A stretch of DNA of 64,000 nt from Planococcus maitriensis (GCF_003289925.1 NZ_QLZQ01000004.1:186001-250000), one strand, 5' to 3'. Shown: positions 26,060 through 34,773, numbered from the stretch's first letter. Notes: generated from the letters alone by a model not told the origin. A program made the numbers and translations.

Positions 26060-26108
26060 TGCATACGTATTCAAATTAAGATATAAACTCTCTTTGAATA
26101 CGTATGCA
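26060..26108 (-). promoter_or_regulatory. Operon promoter with two LacI-type operators
   Basis: TGCATACGTATTCA (26060-26073) and its reverse complement TGAATACGTATGCA (26095-26108) are CG-centred 14-mers of the LacI-family type, with centres 35 bp apart. Read on the minus strand, TTGCAT (inside the upstream operator) and TTATAT are separated by 17 bp, giving a -35/-10 pair; the second operator covers the start region. The LacI gene ends just upstream, at 26163. Binding should block the dehydrogenase operon until an inducer is present. Confidence 0.85.
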
Positions 26109-26162
26109 AAACTGTTGTTAAGAACAAGAATATTTTAATTATTTCAGAAAGTCAACCACGGA

Positions 26163-27152
26163 TTATGTGGTTTTTCTTTCCACAAAGCTTCCTTCCACTT
26201 CGACAGCCCGCGCCCGGCCCGTGTATTCGCTGATTTCCGACAGCAAATAATTTACCGTTTCATCGACCATTTTTTCGATCGGCTGTTCCCACGTCGTCAG
26301 TTCGTACGCCGGCCAGGAAGCCATGTCGATATTGTCGAAGCCGATCACTTTCACCTGTTCCGGGATCTGCACTCCCTGCTTGCGGAAAGCATCCATGACA
26401 CCGAGTGCCATGATGTCGTTCGCCGCAAAAACGGCAGATGGGATCTTGCCTGCCGACAGGATTTTCTGCGCGGTTTCGTAACCTCCGTTATAGCTGAAAT
26501 CCGAGGTGTATTTTTTATAGGCGATGCCCCGCTGCTTCAATACTTCCGCAAATCCCTGTTCGCGCTCACGGCTCGTCGAGGTGTCTTCGTTTCCGGAAAT
26601 ATACACCATCTCCCCCGTTTCAAGTGCCGCCAGGTATTCAGCGATTTTACGGCTGGCGTTCAAGTTATTGCAGCACACCGAATGGAATTGGCTGCTTGTC
26701 AGTTTGCGATTGAAAAAGACGAGCGGAATGCGGTTGGCCTGAAACGCTTCTGCGACGTTCATCGACATCGACGCATCCGTGATGATCACTCCCGCCACGT
26801 TGTAATTGAGCAAGGTGTCGATGTCGTCGCTTTGGATTTCGTCATTGTTCGTATGGACGAACAAGACGCTATAGCCGTGCTTTTTGAACGAAGTGGTGAA
26901 TTGCTTGAGGACCTGCGGATAGAAGGGGTTCTGGACGCCTTTCATGACCAGGCCGATGATTTTTGAACTGTTGGTGATCAGGCTTCTGGCGTATTCGTTC
27001 GGGCGATAGCCGAGCTCTTTCGCTGCGGCCAGCACTTTTTGGCGGGTTTTTTCCGTGACTTTCGCTCCGTCGAAAAACACGCGGGATACAGAAGACTGCG
27101 AGACCCCCGCGAGCTTTGCGACATCCTTGGCATTGACTGTCGGTTTCATCAT
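26163..27152 (-). CDS. LacI-family transcriptional regulator
   Basis: The 329-residue protein has an N-terminal helix-turn-helix (AKDVAKLAGVSQSSVSRVF, about 8-26), the hinge RPNEYARSL, and a periplasmic-binding-protein-like sensor domain (GVIITD, FAANDIMALGVMDAFR, VIGFDNIDMASW). It lies directly upstream of the operon it should control, in the same direction, separated by 130 bp that contain the two operators. Confidence 0.93.
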   Translation of the reverse strand: MMKPTVNAKDVAKLAGVSQSSVSRVFFDGAKVTEKTRQKVLAAAKELGYRPNEYARSLITNSSKIIGLVMKGVQNPFYPQVLKQFTTSFKKHGYSVLFVHTNNDEIQSDDIDTLLNYNVAGVIITDASMSMNVAEAFQANRIPLVFFNRKLTSSQFHSVCCNNLNASRKIAEYLAALETGEMVYISGNEDTSTSREREQGFAEVLKQRGIAYKKYTSDFSYNGGYETAQKILSAGKIPSAVFAANDIMALGVMDAFRKQGVQIPEQVKVIGFDNIDMASWPAYELTTWEQPIEKMVDETVNYLLSEISEYTGRARAVEVEGSFVERKTT

Positions 27153-27246
27153 ACATTCATCCTTTTCCGTTGATCTGCTTGGCTTTCAGATTACACCATC
27201 CCCTATTATTTTGCATCTGTTTGTCTGGAAATGAATGTGTGTGGGA

Positions 27247-27484
27247 TTGAAAAGAAGCGAGAGGAGAAGATTGCGCTTTTCGGCTGCGTTCCAGGAGGCT
27301 GCTTGGGGCTCGCAGTGGCGGGTCATGCAGCTGATTCGGCAGGACACCGCGCTTTCAGCTGCCCGGGGCGGGTGCCCAAATTTCATTGTGTTCGGGCATT
27401 CTGCTACGCAAATGAATGGAAGTTAATTAGTTCTGATCCACCAATCAAATTTCTGGTCCAAGCACTAACGTTCCTGACGCCGCG
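27247..27484 (+). repeat. Intergenic repeat family B, copy B2
   Basis: The left (27247-27305) and right (27412-27484) parts match copy B1 at 20785-21106 in the same orientation. Together the two copies flank the LacI-to-SDR operon. No gene is seen in 27153-27700. Confidence 0.7.
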
Positions 27485-27575
27485 TGCCGGCAAGCGATTT
27501 TTCCCTATCTTTATCTACACACCACCAATAAAAAGCAGGGGCAGCGAATACTCAATCGATAAAATATCGCATCAT

Positions 27576-27679
27576 CTTCATTCCGCAAACAAACCGCTTC
27601 GTTCCGCAAACAACCTCTTCGTTCCGCAAACAAATCACTTCGTTCCACAAACAACCGCTTCATTCCACAAAAAAACCGC
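27576..27679. repeat. Minisatellite, five units of 20-21 bp
   Basis: Five consecutive units follow the pattern CTTCGTTCCGCAAACAACCG with small changes (G/A at positions 5 and 10). There are no unique spacers, so it is not a CRISPR array. It lies just downstream of the lipoprotein gene. Confidence 0.85.
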
Positions 27680-27700
27680 ACCCGATTGGATGCAGCTGCA

Positions 27701-28060
27701 CTATTCTTGCTCCGCACTTTTCCTGAACACGTCCCAGCTGCCGTCATGCCGTTTGGCGAGGAGCACGTCGGGATCTTCGTTGCTTGTGTAAATCTCGGCG
27801 CCTTCAGCGAGGAAGTTGGAAGAAAAATCGGCACTCGGCATGACTTCGGGTGCCGTCGACTGGGTGATGGCGCCGAGCCTTGCCGACTCGCTGTATTCGC
27901 TGCCTTCCAGTTCGCCTTCCCATACATATTCTTCGCCTTCGACGATTAAAATGCCGGCATAGGAACCGGACTCTTCTCCATTGCTGAAAGTCTGTTCGCC
28001 GCATGCCCCGAGAAACAGGAGTGCGGCGATTAACGCAATGGCTTTCCAAAATCGGTTCAT
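27701..28060 (-). CDS. Small lipoprotein, unknown function
   Basis: The 119-residue protein has a signal peptide with lipobox LFLGAC (Cys about 20), followed by a short acidic mature part (GEEYVWEGELEG) without recognised domain. GGGGAG precedes ATG 28060. It would be anchored on the outer face of the membrane. Confidence 0.75.
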   Translation of the reverse strand: MNRFWKAIALIAALLFLGACGEQTFSNGEESGSYAGILIVEGEEYVWEGELEGSEYSESARLGAITQSTAPEVMPSADFSSNFLAEGAEIYTSNEDPDVLLAKRHDGSWDVFRKSAEQE

Positions 28061-28130
28061 TGGCGTACTCCCCTTTCCTATCGTCTATTCGACGTTCTTT
28101 TCAGCGGCTGCGTTTCACGCTTATGCAGGT

Positions 28131-28577
28131 TCAGCCATGTTTTTTCTGGTGTTCTTTCTTGCGGCGCAAATAATCTTCGTCTTCGCGGATCTCGTCCCAT
28201 CTTTTTTTGAAGATGGCGGCGGATTCGGCTTTGACCTCATCGATCTGGCGTTCCTTGATCGAGCCGTCTTCGTTGTATTTGCGGCCGCCTTTGTAATTCG
28301 TGTAGCGCCGCGCACGGGTATAGCCCATCTGGATGAATTTGCGGGCCATGTCCATGCCGACGAAATCATCCTGCTTGCGGTATTCCTCGAACATCTCGGA
28401 AATCTTGTCGCACGATTCCTGGGCGATTTCCGGTGTCTTGAAGCGCCAATGGGGCAGGATCTCGCTTTTATACGGCTCGACGAGGAGCACTCCCTGCTCG
28501 CCTTTTCCGACGCGGTACAGTTCGGGATTTTTCCGCAAGTCCAAATTTTTATAGTCCAGATCGTAATCGAATGCCAT
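28131..28577 (-). CDS. DUF4385-family protein
   Basis: The 148-residue soluble protein begins with FDYDLDYKNLDLRKNPELYR and has LVEPYKSEILPHWRFKTP and FVGMDMARKFIQMGYTRARR, typical of DUF4385. The family is conserved in bacteria and phages but has no assigned function. The C-terminus is strongly charged. AGGAGG precedes the ATG. Confidence 0.82.
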   Translation of the reverse strand: MAFDYDLDYKNLDLRKNPELYRVGKGEQGVLLVEPYKSEILPHWRFKTPEIAQESCDKISEMFEEYRKQDDFVGMDMARKFIQMGYTRARRYTNYKGGRKYNEDGSIKERQIDEVKAESAAIFKKRWDEIREDEDYLRRKKEHQKKHG

Positions 28578-28637
28578 GCTGCACCCTCCTTTTGCTGGAA
28601 CTATACCCCTTCGCGCCGGTTGAAAAACGGCATGGAA

Positions 28638-28660
28638 AAACCGCCTCGAAGGCGGCAGTC
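28638..28660 (-). terminator. Hairpin after the hydrolase gene
   Basis: ACCGCCT / AGGCGG with a TTTTT run on the minus strand (AAAAACCGCC on the plus strand), directly downstream of the gene at 28663. Confidence 0.6.
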
Positions 28661-28662
28661 CA

Positions 28663-29328
28663 TTAAGCGTGTTCGATGCTCTTTTTCGAGAAGGCTTGGA
28701 TGTCCGTGATGACGTCTTTCAGGATGTCGATCGATTTCAGCGGGTCGCCGATGAAATCCATGCCATGGTTGACGTCTTTTAACACATGCGAATCCAGGCG
28801 GCTGTTGGCCTGGAGTTCCTCCATCCGGCTGCGGTCGAAGTAATGGTCCTTATCGCCGATAAAGCCCAGCGCAGGATTCGGGCACTCTTTCATTGCCAAG
28901 AAGACATCCTCGTGCTTGATGAGAGGCGTCAGCCAGACGGTTTTCGCGCCTTTGAATTTCTTGCGCCCGAGTTCGCTTGCGAGCGCGATCGTGCCGAGCG
29001 ACTTCGCGACGAGGAAGAATTTTTCATAGAGGCTGCCTTTCAATACTTGGTCAATCACTTGCTTGACGTCGTGTTTCACCGCTTCGTCGATTTCCGCCAT
29101 CGTGTACTCGTCGTATAAAGGATTCGTGTAGTCGTAATTAATGCGCAGGATATCGTACTCCTGTTCCACGAGCAGCCGCTCCGTATAATGGAATAACGGG
29201 CTTTTCGCCGTATAGCCGATGCCCGGCAGGAAAATCGCGAGTTTTCTCGTCTGGTCCTGGTTCAGGACAAGGCTGTAGTTGATCGCCTGGCCCTTATTCA
29301 ATTGAATCGTTCGGTTTATTGTTTTCAT
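28663..29328 (-). CDS. Alpha/beta-hydrolase-fold protein
   Basis: The 221-residue protein has LAIFLPGIGYTAKSPLFHY near the N-terminus, VAKSLGTIALAS around the expected nucleophile elbow (Ser in KSLG, about 112), Asp in FIGDKDHYFD and His in KDVNHGMDF, giving a Ser-Asp-His arrangement of the hydrolase fold. ATG 29328 is supported by GGGGTGG 5 bp before it. The substrate is unknown. Confidence 0.75.
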   Translation of the reverse strand: MKTINRTIQLNKGQAINYSLVLNQDQTRKLAIFLPGIGYTAKSPLFHYTERLLVEQEYDILRINYDYTNPLYDEYTMAEIDEAVKHDVKQVIDQVLKGSLYEKFFLVAKSLGTIALASELGRKKFKGAKTVWLTPLIKHEDVFLAMKECPNPALGFIGDKDHYFDRSRMEELQANSRLDSHVLKDVNHGMDFIGDPLKSIDILKDVITDIQAFSKKSIEHA

Positions 29329-29466
29329 GTGTTCCACCCCTTTCCTCCATTATAAAGTTTTTCCCGTTAATTGCGTGTAAATTTTCCTAAGAATTTGAAA
29401 ACTTCATTACGGGCGGTTTTTCTTCTCTGTTATAATATCCATATCATGAATATTGGAGGCAGTTCT

Positions 29467-29721
29467 ATGTGGAAAGGCATTCGCTGGACTGCGTTTTCGG
29501 TCCTGATGGCCATCAGCATCCTATTTGCCGTCAAAGGCGTCCAAGTGTGGCTGATGCGCCATGCCACGGAACCGGTCGCGATCCAGTTCTATTTCTTTGA
29601 AATCGGCGAAGCGGTGCTGCCGGGCAACCTCGTGTCCTATGCCGTGGCATTTTTCGTCGCGGCATTCATCACCGCGGTCGCGGCATTCGCCTTTATCGCG
29701 AGGCGGCTATTTGGATTTTAA
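29467..29721 (+). CDS. Small two-helix membrane protein
   Basis: The 84-residue protein has two long hydrophobic segments (about 8-26 and 50-78) with a short loop between. ATG 29467 follows TTGGAGGCA. It is 25 bp upstream of the acetyltransferase gene and probably cotranscribed. No known family. Confidence 0.65.
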   Translation: MWKGIRWTAFSVLMAISILFAVKGVQVWLMRHATEPVAIQFYFFEIGEAVLPGNLVSYAVAFFVAAFITAVAAFAFIARRLFGF

Positions 29722-29745
29722 CTTAATCGGGAAAGAGGGATTTGG

Positions 29746-30300
29746 ATGAATACGGAAAAAGACAAAATGTTGGCGGGCGCGCTTTACCGGGCGGACGATC
29801 CGGTATTGGTGCGCGAACGCGTGAATGCCAAGCGGCTATTGCGGTTGTTCAATAAATCGATGGAGACCGACGGCCAGGAACGCAAGCGTTTCATGAGCCA
29901 ATTGCTCGGCTCGAGCGGCGACCATCTGTATATCGAGCCGAATTTCCGCTGTGACTACGGCTACAATATCCACGTCGGGCATAATTTCTTCGCCAATTTC
30001 GACTGTGTGTTCCTCGACGTCTGCGATATCCGCATCGGCGACAATTGCCTGGTGGGGCCTGGTGTCCATATCTATACGGCGACCCACCCGCTCGATATCG
30101 AACAGCGGCTGAGCGGCGTCGAATACGGCAAAGGGGTGCGCATCGGCGATAATGTCTGGATCGGCGGGCGGGCGGTCATCAACCCGGGGGTCACGATCGG
30201 CGATAATGCCGTCATCGCCTCCGGTGCGGTCGTCGTCAAAGACGTTCCGGCAAACACCGTCGTCGGCGGCAATCCGGCAGAAGTCATCAAAACGCTCTAA
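29746..30300 (+). CDS. Maltose/galactoside O-acetyltransferase-type hexapeptide protein
   Basis: The 184-residue protein has the N-terminal Mac domain ([18 protein letters not shown]) and a left-handed beta-helix ([30 protein letters not shown], catalytic His in ATHP) ending in [11 protein letters not shown], as in Maa and LacA. It acetylates sugars from acetyl-CoA, probably as detoxification. AAAGAGGG precedes the ATG; a terminator follows. Confidence 0.9.
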   Translation: MNTEKDKMLAGALYRADDPVLVRERVNAKRLLRLFNKSMETDGQERKRFMSQLLGSSGDHLYIEPNFRCDYGYNIHVGHNFFANFDCVFLDVCDIRIGDNCLVGPGVHIYTATHPLDIEQRLSGVEYGKGVRIGDNVWIGGRAVINPGVTIGDNAVIASGAVVVKDVPANTVVGGNPAEVIKTL

Positions 30301-30353
30301 AGCCGGCTTGCCCGGCTGAAATTCCCCGCGCTACGCTGACTAAGCCATCTTCT

Positions 30354-30381
30354 CATAAACCGCCTCCTGGGGCGGTTTTTA
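30354..30381 (+). terminator. Rho-independent terminator after the acetyltransferase gene
   Basis: AAACCGCC / GGCGGTTT hairpin with a T run. Confidence 0.8.
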
Positions 30382-30419
30382 TCTGCCTTCCTATCTTTTG
30401 GATCTTTTCAAAAAGCTTA

Positions 30420-30479
30420 TTGACACCTTCTCGAACGTTCATATATTATTGAGTTAACTTATTTAATAAATTTGTTAAC
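30420..30479 (+). promoter_or_regulatory. bioY promoter with BirA-type operator
   Basis: TTGACA (30420-30425) and TATATT/TATTAT near 30442-30449 form a -35/-10 pair. Just downstream, GTTAAC at 30453-30458 and GTTAAC at 30474-30479 are separated by 15 bp, matching the GTTAAC-N14-16-GTTAAC arrangement known for BirA operators in Firmicutes. BirA-biotinyl-AMP would thus repress bioY. Confidence 0.8.
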
Positions 30480-30503
30480 CAAAAAAGAAGGGGCGTTTTT
30501 TCC

Positions 30504-31064
30504 ATGAATCACTCAAACAAAAAACTGCGGATGATGATCGTGACGGCTTTGTTCGCGGCCATTATCGGCATACTCGCTCAAGTCACCATTCCCTTGCCGC
30601 TCGTGCCGATTACCGGCCAGACCTTGGCGATCGGGCTTGCCGCCACGATTTTGGGCGCGCGCTATGGCACACTGTCCATCTTGGTGTATCTGGCAATCGG
30701 CGCCGCCGGAATTCCGGTATTCGCGCAAATGTCAGGTGGCTTGGGCAGTCTGTTCGGGCCGACGGGCGGCTATTTGTTCGGGTTCATCCCGACCGCATTC
30801 GTCATCGGCTATTACCTCGAGAAGGTGGGCTTTACGGTCATGAACGCCGTCATCGCCAATATCCTCGGCATGTTCGTGGCGCTGGGATTCGGGACGGTTT
30901 GGCTGAAGATCTTCGCTGAACTTTCCTGGACCGGCGCCTTCATGGGCGGTTTCGCGCCATTCGTTCTCGTCGGCGTCATCAAAGCCGTGCTTGCTGCGTG
31001 GATCGGCATCTCGGTGAGGAATCGCCTGGAATCGGCGAAGCTCCTACACGGTTTGGAGGCGTAA
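30504..31064 (+). CDS. bioY: BioY biotin transporter substrate-binding subunit
   Basis: The 186-residue membrane protein has the BioY signature regions ITGQTLAIGLAATILGARYG, YLAIGAAGIPVFA and GPTGGYLFGFIPTAF. BioY is the S component of the ECF biotin transporter; the shared EcfAT module is not in this window. The operator upstream and the terminator after it (31101-31139) define a single-gene unit. Confidence 0.95.
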   Translation: MNHSNKKLRMMIVTALFAAIIGILAQVTIPLPLVPITGQTLAIGLAATILGARYGTLSILVYLAIGAAGIPVFAQMSGGLGSLFGPTGGYLFGFIPTAFVIGYYLEKVGFTVMNAVIANILGMFVALGFGTVWLKIFAELSWTGAFMGGFAPFVLVGVIKAVLAAWIGISVRNRLESAKLLHGLEA

Positions 31065-31100
31065 TATCCTGGTTCGCCATTGGAAACATGAAGGCCACAC

Positions 31101-31139
31101 AAAAGAGACGAAACCCATCCCTTGGGTTCCGTCTCTTTT
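31101..31139. terminator. Bidirectional terminator between bioY and a convergent small gene
   Basis: AAAAGAGACG(A)AACCC / GGGTT(C)CGTCTCTTTT, a long hairpin with A and T runs on both sides. Confidence 0.9.
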
Positions 31140-31180
31140 GATTTGGCATGAATTAACTTATTTTCAGGAGCTGTATGGAA

Positions 31181-31414
31181 TTAATTATTCCAGTAATTAT
31201 TGGCAGCTGCCACCGTTTGGAAATGAATGGCCACCACTTGGGACGCAAACGTTAAACTGTCTGCGTTATTGGCGTATACCGGACGCAGTTTTTTCCGTAC
31301 ACTCTCATCCGGCTGGGTCATCCCGACAGCTTTACGCGCCAGTTTCACTGCTAATTTGTAGCCTTCTTCGGGTGTTTCCGTTTTTAGTGTAGGAAGCCAC
31401 GATTCCTCGGTCAT
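31181..31414 (-). CDS. Small soluble protein, unknown function
   Basis: The 77-residue protein starts at ATG 31414 with AAAGGAGG 6 bp upstream. It is mostly helical and polar without membrane segments or cysteines; ends VAAANNYWNN. No family recognised. The region 31415-31718 upstream holds no other convincing gene. Confidence 0.65.
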   Translation of the reverse strand: MTEESWLPTLKTETPEEGYKLAVKLARKAVGMTQPDESVRKKLRPVYANNADSLTFASQVVAIHFQTVAAANNYWNN

Positions 31415-31718
31415 TTGAATTCCTCCTTTGATTTACTTGGTTTATCCATCGCTCTCTTTGCAAAGAATTGAATGGCCGCCCTGAATCACGCCTCCTTTTC
31501 TTGCAAACTTATAATCGCCATCAGCCATCTCTTATGTACCCATCATAACATGAATTCAGAATTTTAAGATAATATTTCATTGATTGATTTATAAATCACC
31601 CAGCAGCAATTTTTCGGCTGCGCTTGTTTTACTGAATACCCATTCATTTATTCCGGTTTTTCTAGTAAGATGGCTATATAGACAGCAGATGGATAATCAG
31701 TGAATGGAGGGCTTCAAA

Positions 31719-32528
31719 ATGTTAAAGAAGCGGGCGGAAGCCGGTGAAAAGAATAAGGTTTCCTATCTCAACGGCACCATCCAATTCCGGGGGATTTCCT
31801 TGAATGTTTACAGCTATTTGGCGGATGGCGTCCTGATCGACACGGGCGCCCGTTCCTTGCGCAAGTATTTCGAACCGTTTATCGACCGCGCCGATTTCGA
31901 CCAGGTCGTGCTTACCCATTACCACGAAGATCATTCAGGGAATGCCGCCCATATTGAAAGAACCCGCAACACCCCGATTTACCTGAGCGGCAAGACCATC
32001 GATGCCTGCGCACAGGCGGCGGATTATCCGCTGTACAGGAAGCTGTTCTGGGGCAAGCGGAAACCGTTCCATGCCAACGCGCTGCCTGATAGCTTCACTT
32101 CCCGCAACGCCACCTGGGACGTCATCGCTACGCCAGGCCATGCGCATGACCATCAAGCATTCTTCAACCGGGACACCGGGCAAATGTTTACCGGGGATTT
32201 ATTCGTCAATGAACGCACGAAAGTCGTGTTGGCTGAAGAGAACATTCCCCAACTCATCACTTCGCTCGAACGGGTGTTGCGCTATGATTTCGGAGATGTC
32301 TTCTGCAGCCATGCGGGCTTTGTGGAAGGCGGGCGCCAGGCGCTCGAACGGAAACGGGATTATTTGCTGGGCATCCAGCAAGACGCATTCGCCCTCCGGC
32401 AGCAGGGCTACGGGGCAAAAGAGATCCGCGACCGGTTACTGCCGAAAACCTACCCCATCACCACATTATCAAGAGGCGAATGGGATTCGCTTCATCTCAT
32501 CACTTCACTCCTGGAAGACAGCCGCTGA
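31719..32528 (+). CDS. MBL-fold metallo-hydrolase
   Basis: The 269-residue protein has the metallo-beta-lactamase fold metal motif THYHEDHSGN (about 71-80), a further His in TPGHAHDHQ, Asp in FTGDLFV and His in FCSHAGFVEGG, all as expected for two-metal hydrolases. ATG 31719 is chosen because TGGAGGG lies 7 bp before it. The C-terminal 60 residues are helical, as in LACTB2/RNase-Z-like MBL proteins. Substrate unknown. Confidence 0.88.
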   Translation: MLKKRAEAGEKNKVSYLNGTIQFRGISLNVYSYLADGVLIDTGARSLRKYFEPFIDRADFDQVVLTHYHEDHSGNAAHIERTRNTPIYLSGKTIDACAQAADYPLYRKLFWGKRKPFHANALPDSFTSRNATWDVIATPGHAHDHQAFFNRDTGQMFTGDLFVNERTKVVLAEENIPQLITSLERVLRYDFGDVFCSHAGFVEGGRQALERKRDYLLGIQQDAFALRQQGYGAKEIRDRLLPKTYPITTLSRGEWDSLHLITSLLEDSR

Positions 32529-32551
32529 GATTCCTGCTCTTTTCATCGCAT

Positions 32552-32586
32552 AAAAAAAGAAGGCCCCAATCGGAATCCTTCTTTTT
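32552..32586. terminator. Bidirectional terminator between MBL-fold gene and cytochrome c gene
   Basis: AAAAAGAAGG / CCTTCTTTTT hairpin, with the two genes converging on it. Confidence 0.7.
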
Positions 32587-32616
32587 GCCGTCCGGCTGAC
32601 TTTCCAGCCTGCCAGC

Positions 32617-33600
32617 TTATTCGCTGATTCCTTTCGTATTGCCCAACACTTCATCCCAGTTGATGGTGCCGTCTTTTACCGCATCCCGGCGCTCTTTCGT
32701 CATGGCGTCGCTCGGTCGCCCTCCGCCTGGCCAGTCACTGTCATGCTTGTCGAATTCCGGGCGGTCCTGTGACAGGACGAAAGCTGCCAAGTCGGCGGCT
32801 TCCTGATCGCTCAGGGATTTCTCGTTGCCTTTAGGCATATTGTTCTGGATATAGCCAGCCATATTGGACATGCGCGCAAGGCCGGCGCCGTCATTGAATG
32901 AACCATCTCCCCATAGGGCCGGTCCAGTATTCGACCCGGTGCCTGAACCATCCTGCGCATGGCAAGCTATGCAGCTTTGCTGGAATAATTCTTCGCCATT
33001 GGCTACATCCGGCGTCGGCACATCTTCCATCGTGTTGATCTTGCGCCACTCCAAGTCCGCATTGACCGGGATGCCTTCCGAGATATACGTCAAGTAGGCA
33101 ACCATGGCATCCAGATCTTCATCATCTTCAGCGAACGGTTCCCCGTTCATGCTGCGGACCATGCAGCCATTGATCCGCTCTTCCATGGTGACCATTTCGT
33201 CTGACCGGCTGATATACTCCGGATAGATAGCTGTCACCCCGACGAGCGGTGAAGAATCTTTTTCAAGCCCGGCCCCTGCATGGCAGCTGCTGCAAGACAA
33301 TTCATTGACCGCAGCCTAGCCATCTTCGACTGAAGCCGCTTCCGAACGCAGCACTTCCGAAGTATTATTGAGCAATTCATGGCCCCGCAGGATGGCTTCT
33401 TTGTCGGGCCCGTCCGGCACATCTTCAATGGATGGCGGATTGAACTCGACCCCGGCCGTTTCCTGGCTCGTCGTTTGCTCGGCCGGCGCCGGTTTGGCCT
33501 GCTTCTGCTGTTCTTTCGATAATTCGCTGGACAATACAGCGATCGCTATGATTGCTAAAACCAATAGAAATACACTTGCCGACATCAAGATTTTCTTCAT
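32617..33600 (-). pseudogene. Diheme cytochrome c (thiosulfate dehydrogenase TsdA-like), interrupted by an in-frame stop
   Basis: The reading frame from ATG 33600 encodes a membrane anchor (about 4-24), a linker and the start of a cytochrome c, then meets TAG at 33316-33318 and continues in the same frame for 227 codons to 32617. After the stop come AAVNELSCSSCH (first heme CxxCH), PLVGVTAIYPEY, RINGCMVRSMNG and a second heme site CIACH, the order of TsdA/SoxA-like diheme cytochromes. Only one base of one codon separates this from an intact gene of about 327 residues. A true nonsense mutation, a sequencing error, or stop-codon readthrough are all possible. Confidence 0.8.
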
Positions 33601-33695
33601 TGCTTTCTCCTCCTCTTCTATATAGATATATCTCTATAATGGCGATGGGAAACCTATACGACGGGAGGTATTTTTTATTTTTCAACAGAATAGAT

Positions 33696-33733
33696 AAAAA
33701 CCGCCCAGGAATGCTGTCACCGGGCGGTTTTTA
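33696..33733 (-). terminator. Rho-independent terminator after the ornithine cyclodeaminase homologue
   Basis: AAAAACCGCCC / GGGCGGTTTTT hairpin; with T run on the minus strand. Confidence 0.85.
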
Positions 33734-33746
33734 TCTGTTTGGGAAA

Positions 33747-34730
33747 TTATAGTTCGACAGCGGTTCCGAGTCCCGCTTCCTGCGCTTTCCGGTAGACGCC
33801 TTTTGCGACGGCTAAATCGAAATACGCAGCGCCGACACATTTGAAGAACGTGATTTCTTCACTCGACTCGCGCCCGGCACGCCGGCCCGAAGCAAGTTCC
33901 GTCAGTTCTGCATGGATCTGCTCGAATGACCAATTACCCGAATTTGCGGCATGGATCAGTTCCCCTGCCTCGTCCTGGACGCCCGCAAGATCGTCCGCGA
34001 CAATTTTGCCCGCACGCGCAATGGTCGTTTCGTCCATCTCGCGCATATGCGGCAAATAAGAGCCGACGCCGTTGATATGCGTGCCCGGTTTCAAGTCATT
34101 GCCATCGAATACCGGTTCTGTCGAGCGCGTCGCACAAGCAACGATGTCCGCGGATTCGACGGCTTGTTTGGCGCTCGCTGCGACTTCGATTTGCGGCTGG
34201 ACGCCGAACGCTTCCAGTTGTTCTTTAAAGCGCACGGCTTTTTCCCCTGTCCGGTTGAACAATAGAATCGTTTCGATGTCCCGGACTTCCAGCACGCCAA
34301 GCACTTGCTCGAACGCCATGGCACCGGTTCCGATGACCGCGAGCACACGGCTGTTTTCCCGTGCAAGATGATCGGTCGCGATGGCACTGAGCGCGCCCGT
34401 CCGCAGCCGCGTCAAATACGAGGCCGTCATCATCGCGACGTGTTCGCCATTTGTCGCATCGGATAATAAAATCACTCCTTGTGTCGTCGGCTTGCCTTGT
34501 TTCGGATTGTCCGGAAAAATGGTCACCACTTTGACGCCGGCGAGTTCTTCCTGTTTATCGGCACTCGGCATGTACAAGGCAGATGCCTGGCGTTCGGGAA
34601 AATCGATGACAGTGCGGTGCGGGTTGTCGATCTTTCCTTGCTGCTTGGCGTGAAGCAAGGCGGTGACGTCCCCGATCGCGTCGCTCATTTTGTAACTTTG
34701 CTGGATTTGCTGTTCGTTGATGATTTTCAT
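33747..34730 (-). CDS. Ornithine cyclodeaminase/mu-crystallin family protein
   Basis: The 327-residue protein has a Rossmann motif VIGTGAMA (about 133-140), VVTIFPDNPKQGKPTTQG near the substrate site, and INGVGSYLPHMREMD, characteristic of the OCD/mu-crystallin family (ornithine cyclodeaminase, alanine dehydrogenase, ketimine reductase). It lies 25 bp after an MFS symporter gene, suggesting uptake and conversion of an amino acid or imino acid. The exact reaction cannot be decided. Confidence 0.88.
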   Translation of the reverse strand: MKIINEQQIQQSYKMSDAIGDVTALLHAKQQGKIDNPHRTVIDFPERQASALYMPSADKQEELAGVKVVTIFPDNPKQGKPTTQGVILLSDATNGEHVAMMTASYLTRLRTGALSAIATDHLARENSRVLAVIGTGAMAFEQVLGVLEVRDIETILLFNRTGEKAVRFKEQLEAFGVQPQIEVAASAKQAVESADIVACATRSTEPVFDGNDLKPGTHINGVGSYLPHMREMDETTIARAGKIVADDLAGVQDEAGELIHAANSGNWSFEQIHAELTELASGRRAGRESSEEITFFKCVGAAYFDLAVAKGVYRKAQEAGLGTAVEL

Positions 34731-34744
34731 AAAGGCCTCCTAAA

Positions 34745-34773
34745 AAAAGAGCCGCTTATGCGCGGCTCTCTTT
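34745..34773 (-). terminator. Hairpin at the end of the MFS gene
   Basis: AGAGCCGC / GCGGCTCT pairs and is followed by TTTTTTT on the minus strand. It overlaps the last codons of the MFS gene and could reduce read-through into the cyclodeaminase gene. Confidence 0.6.

Noticed and set aside
27576..27679. Possible CRISPR array
   Set aside because: The units follow each other without unique spacers, vary in length by one base, and there are no cas genes; it is a minisatellite.
31415..31718. 28-codon reverse-strand ORF near 31525-31440
   Set aside because: No ribosome binding site and no visible family; the stretch is left as intergenic.
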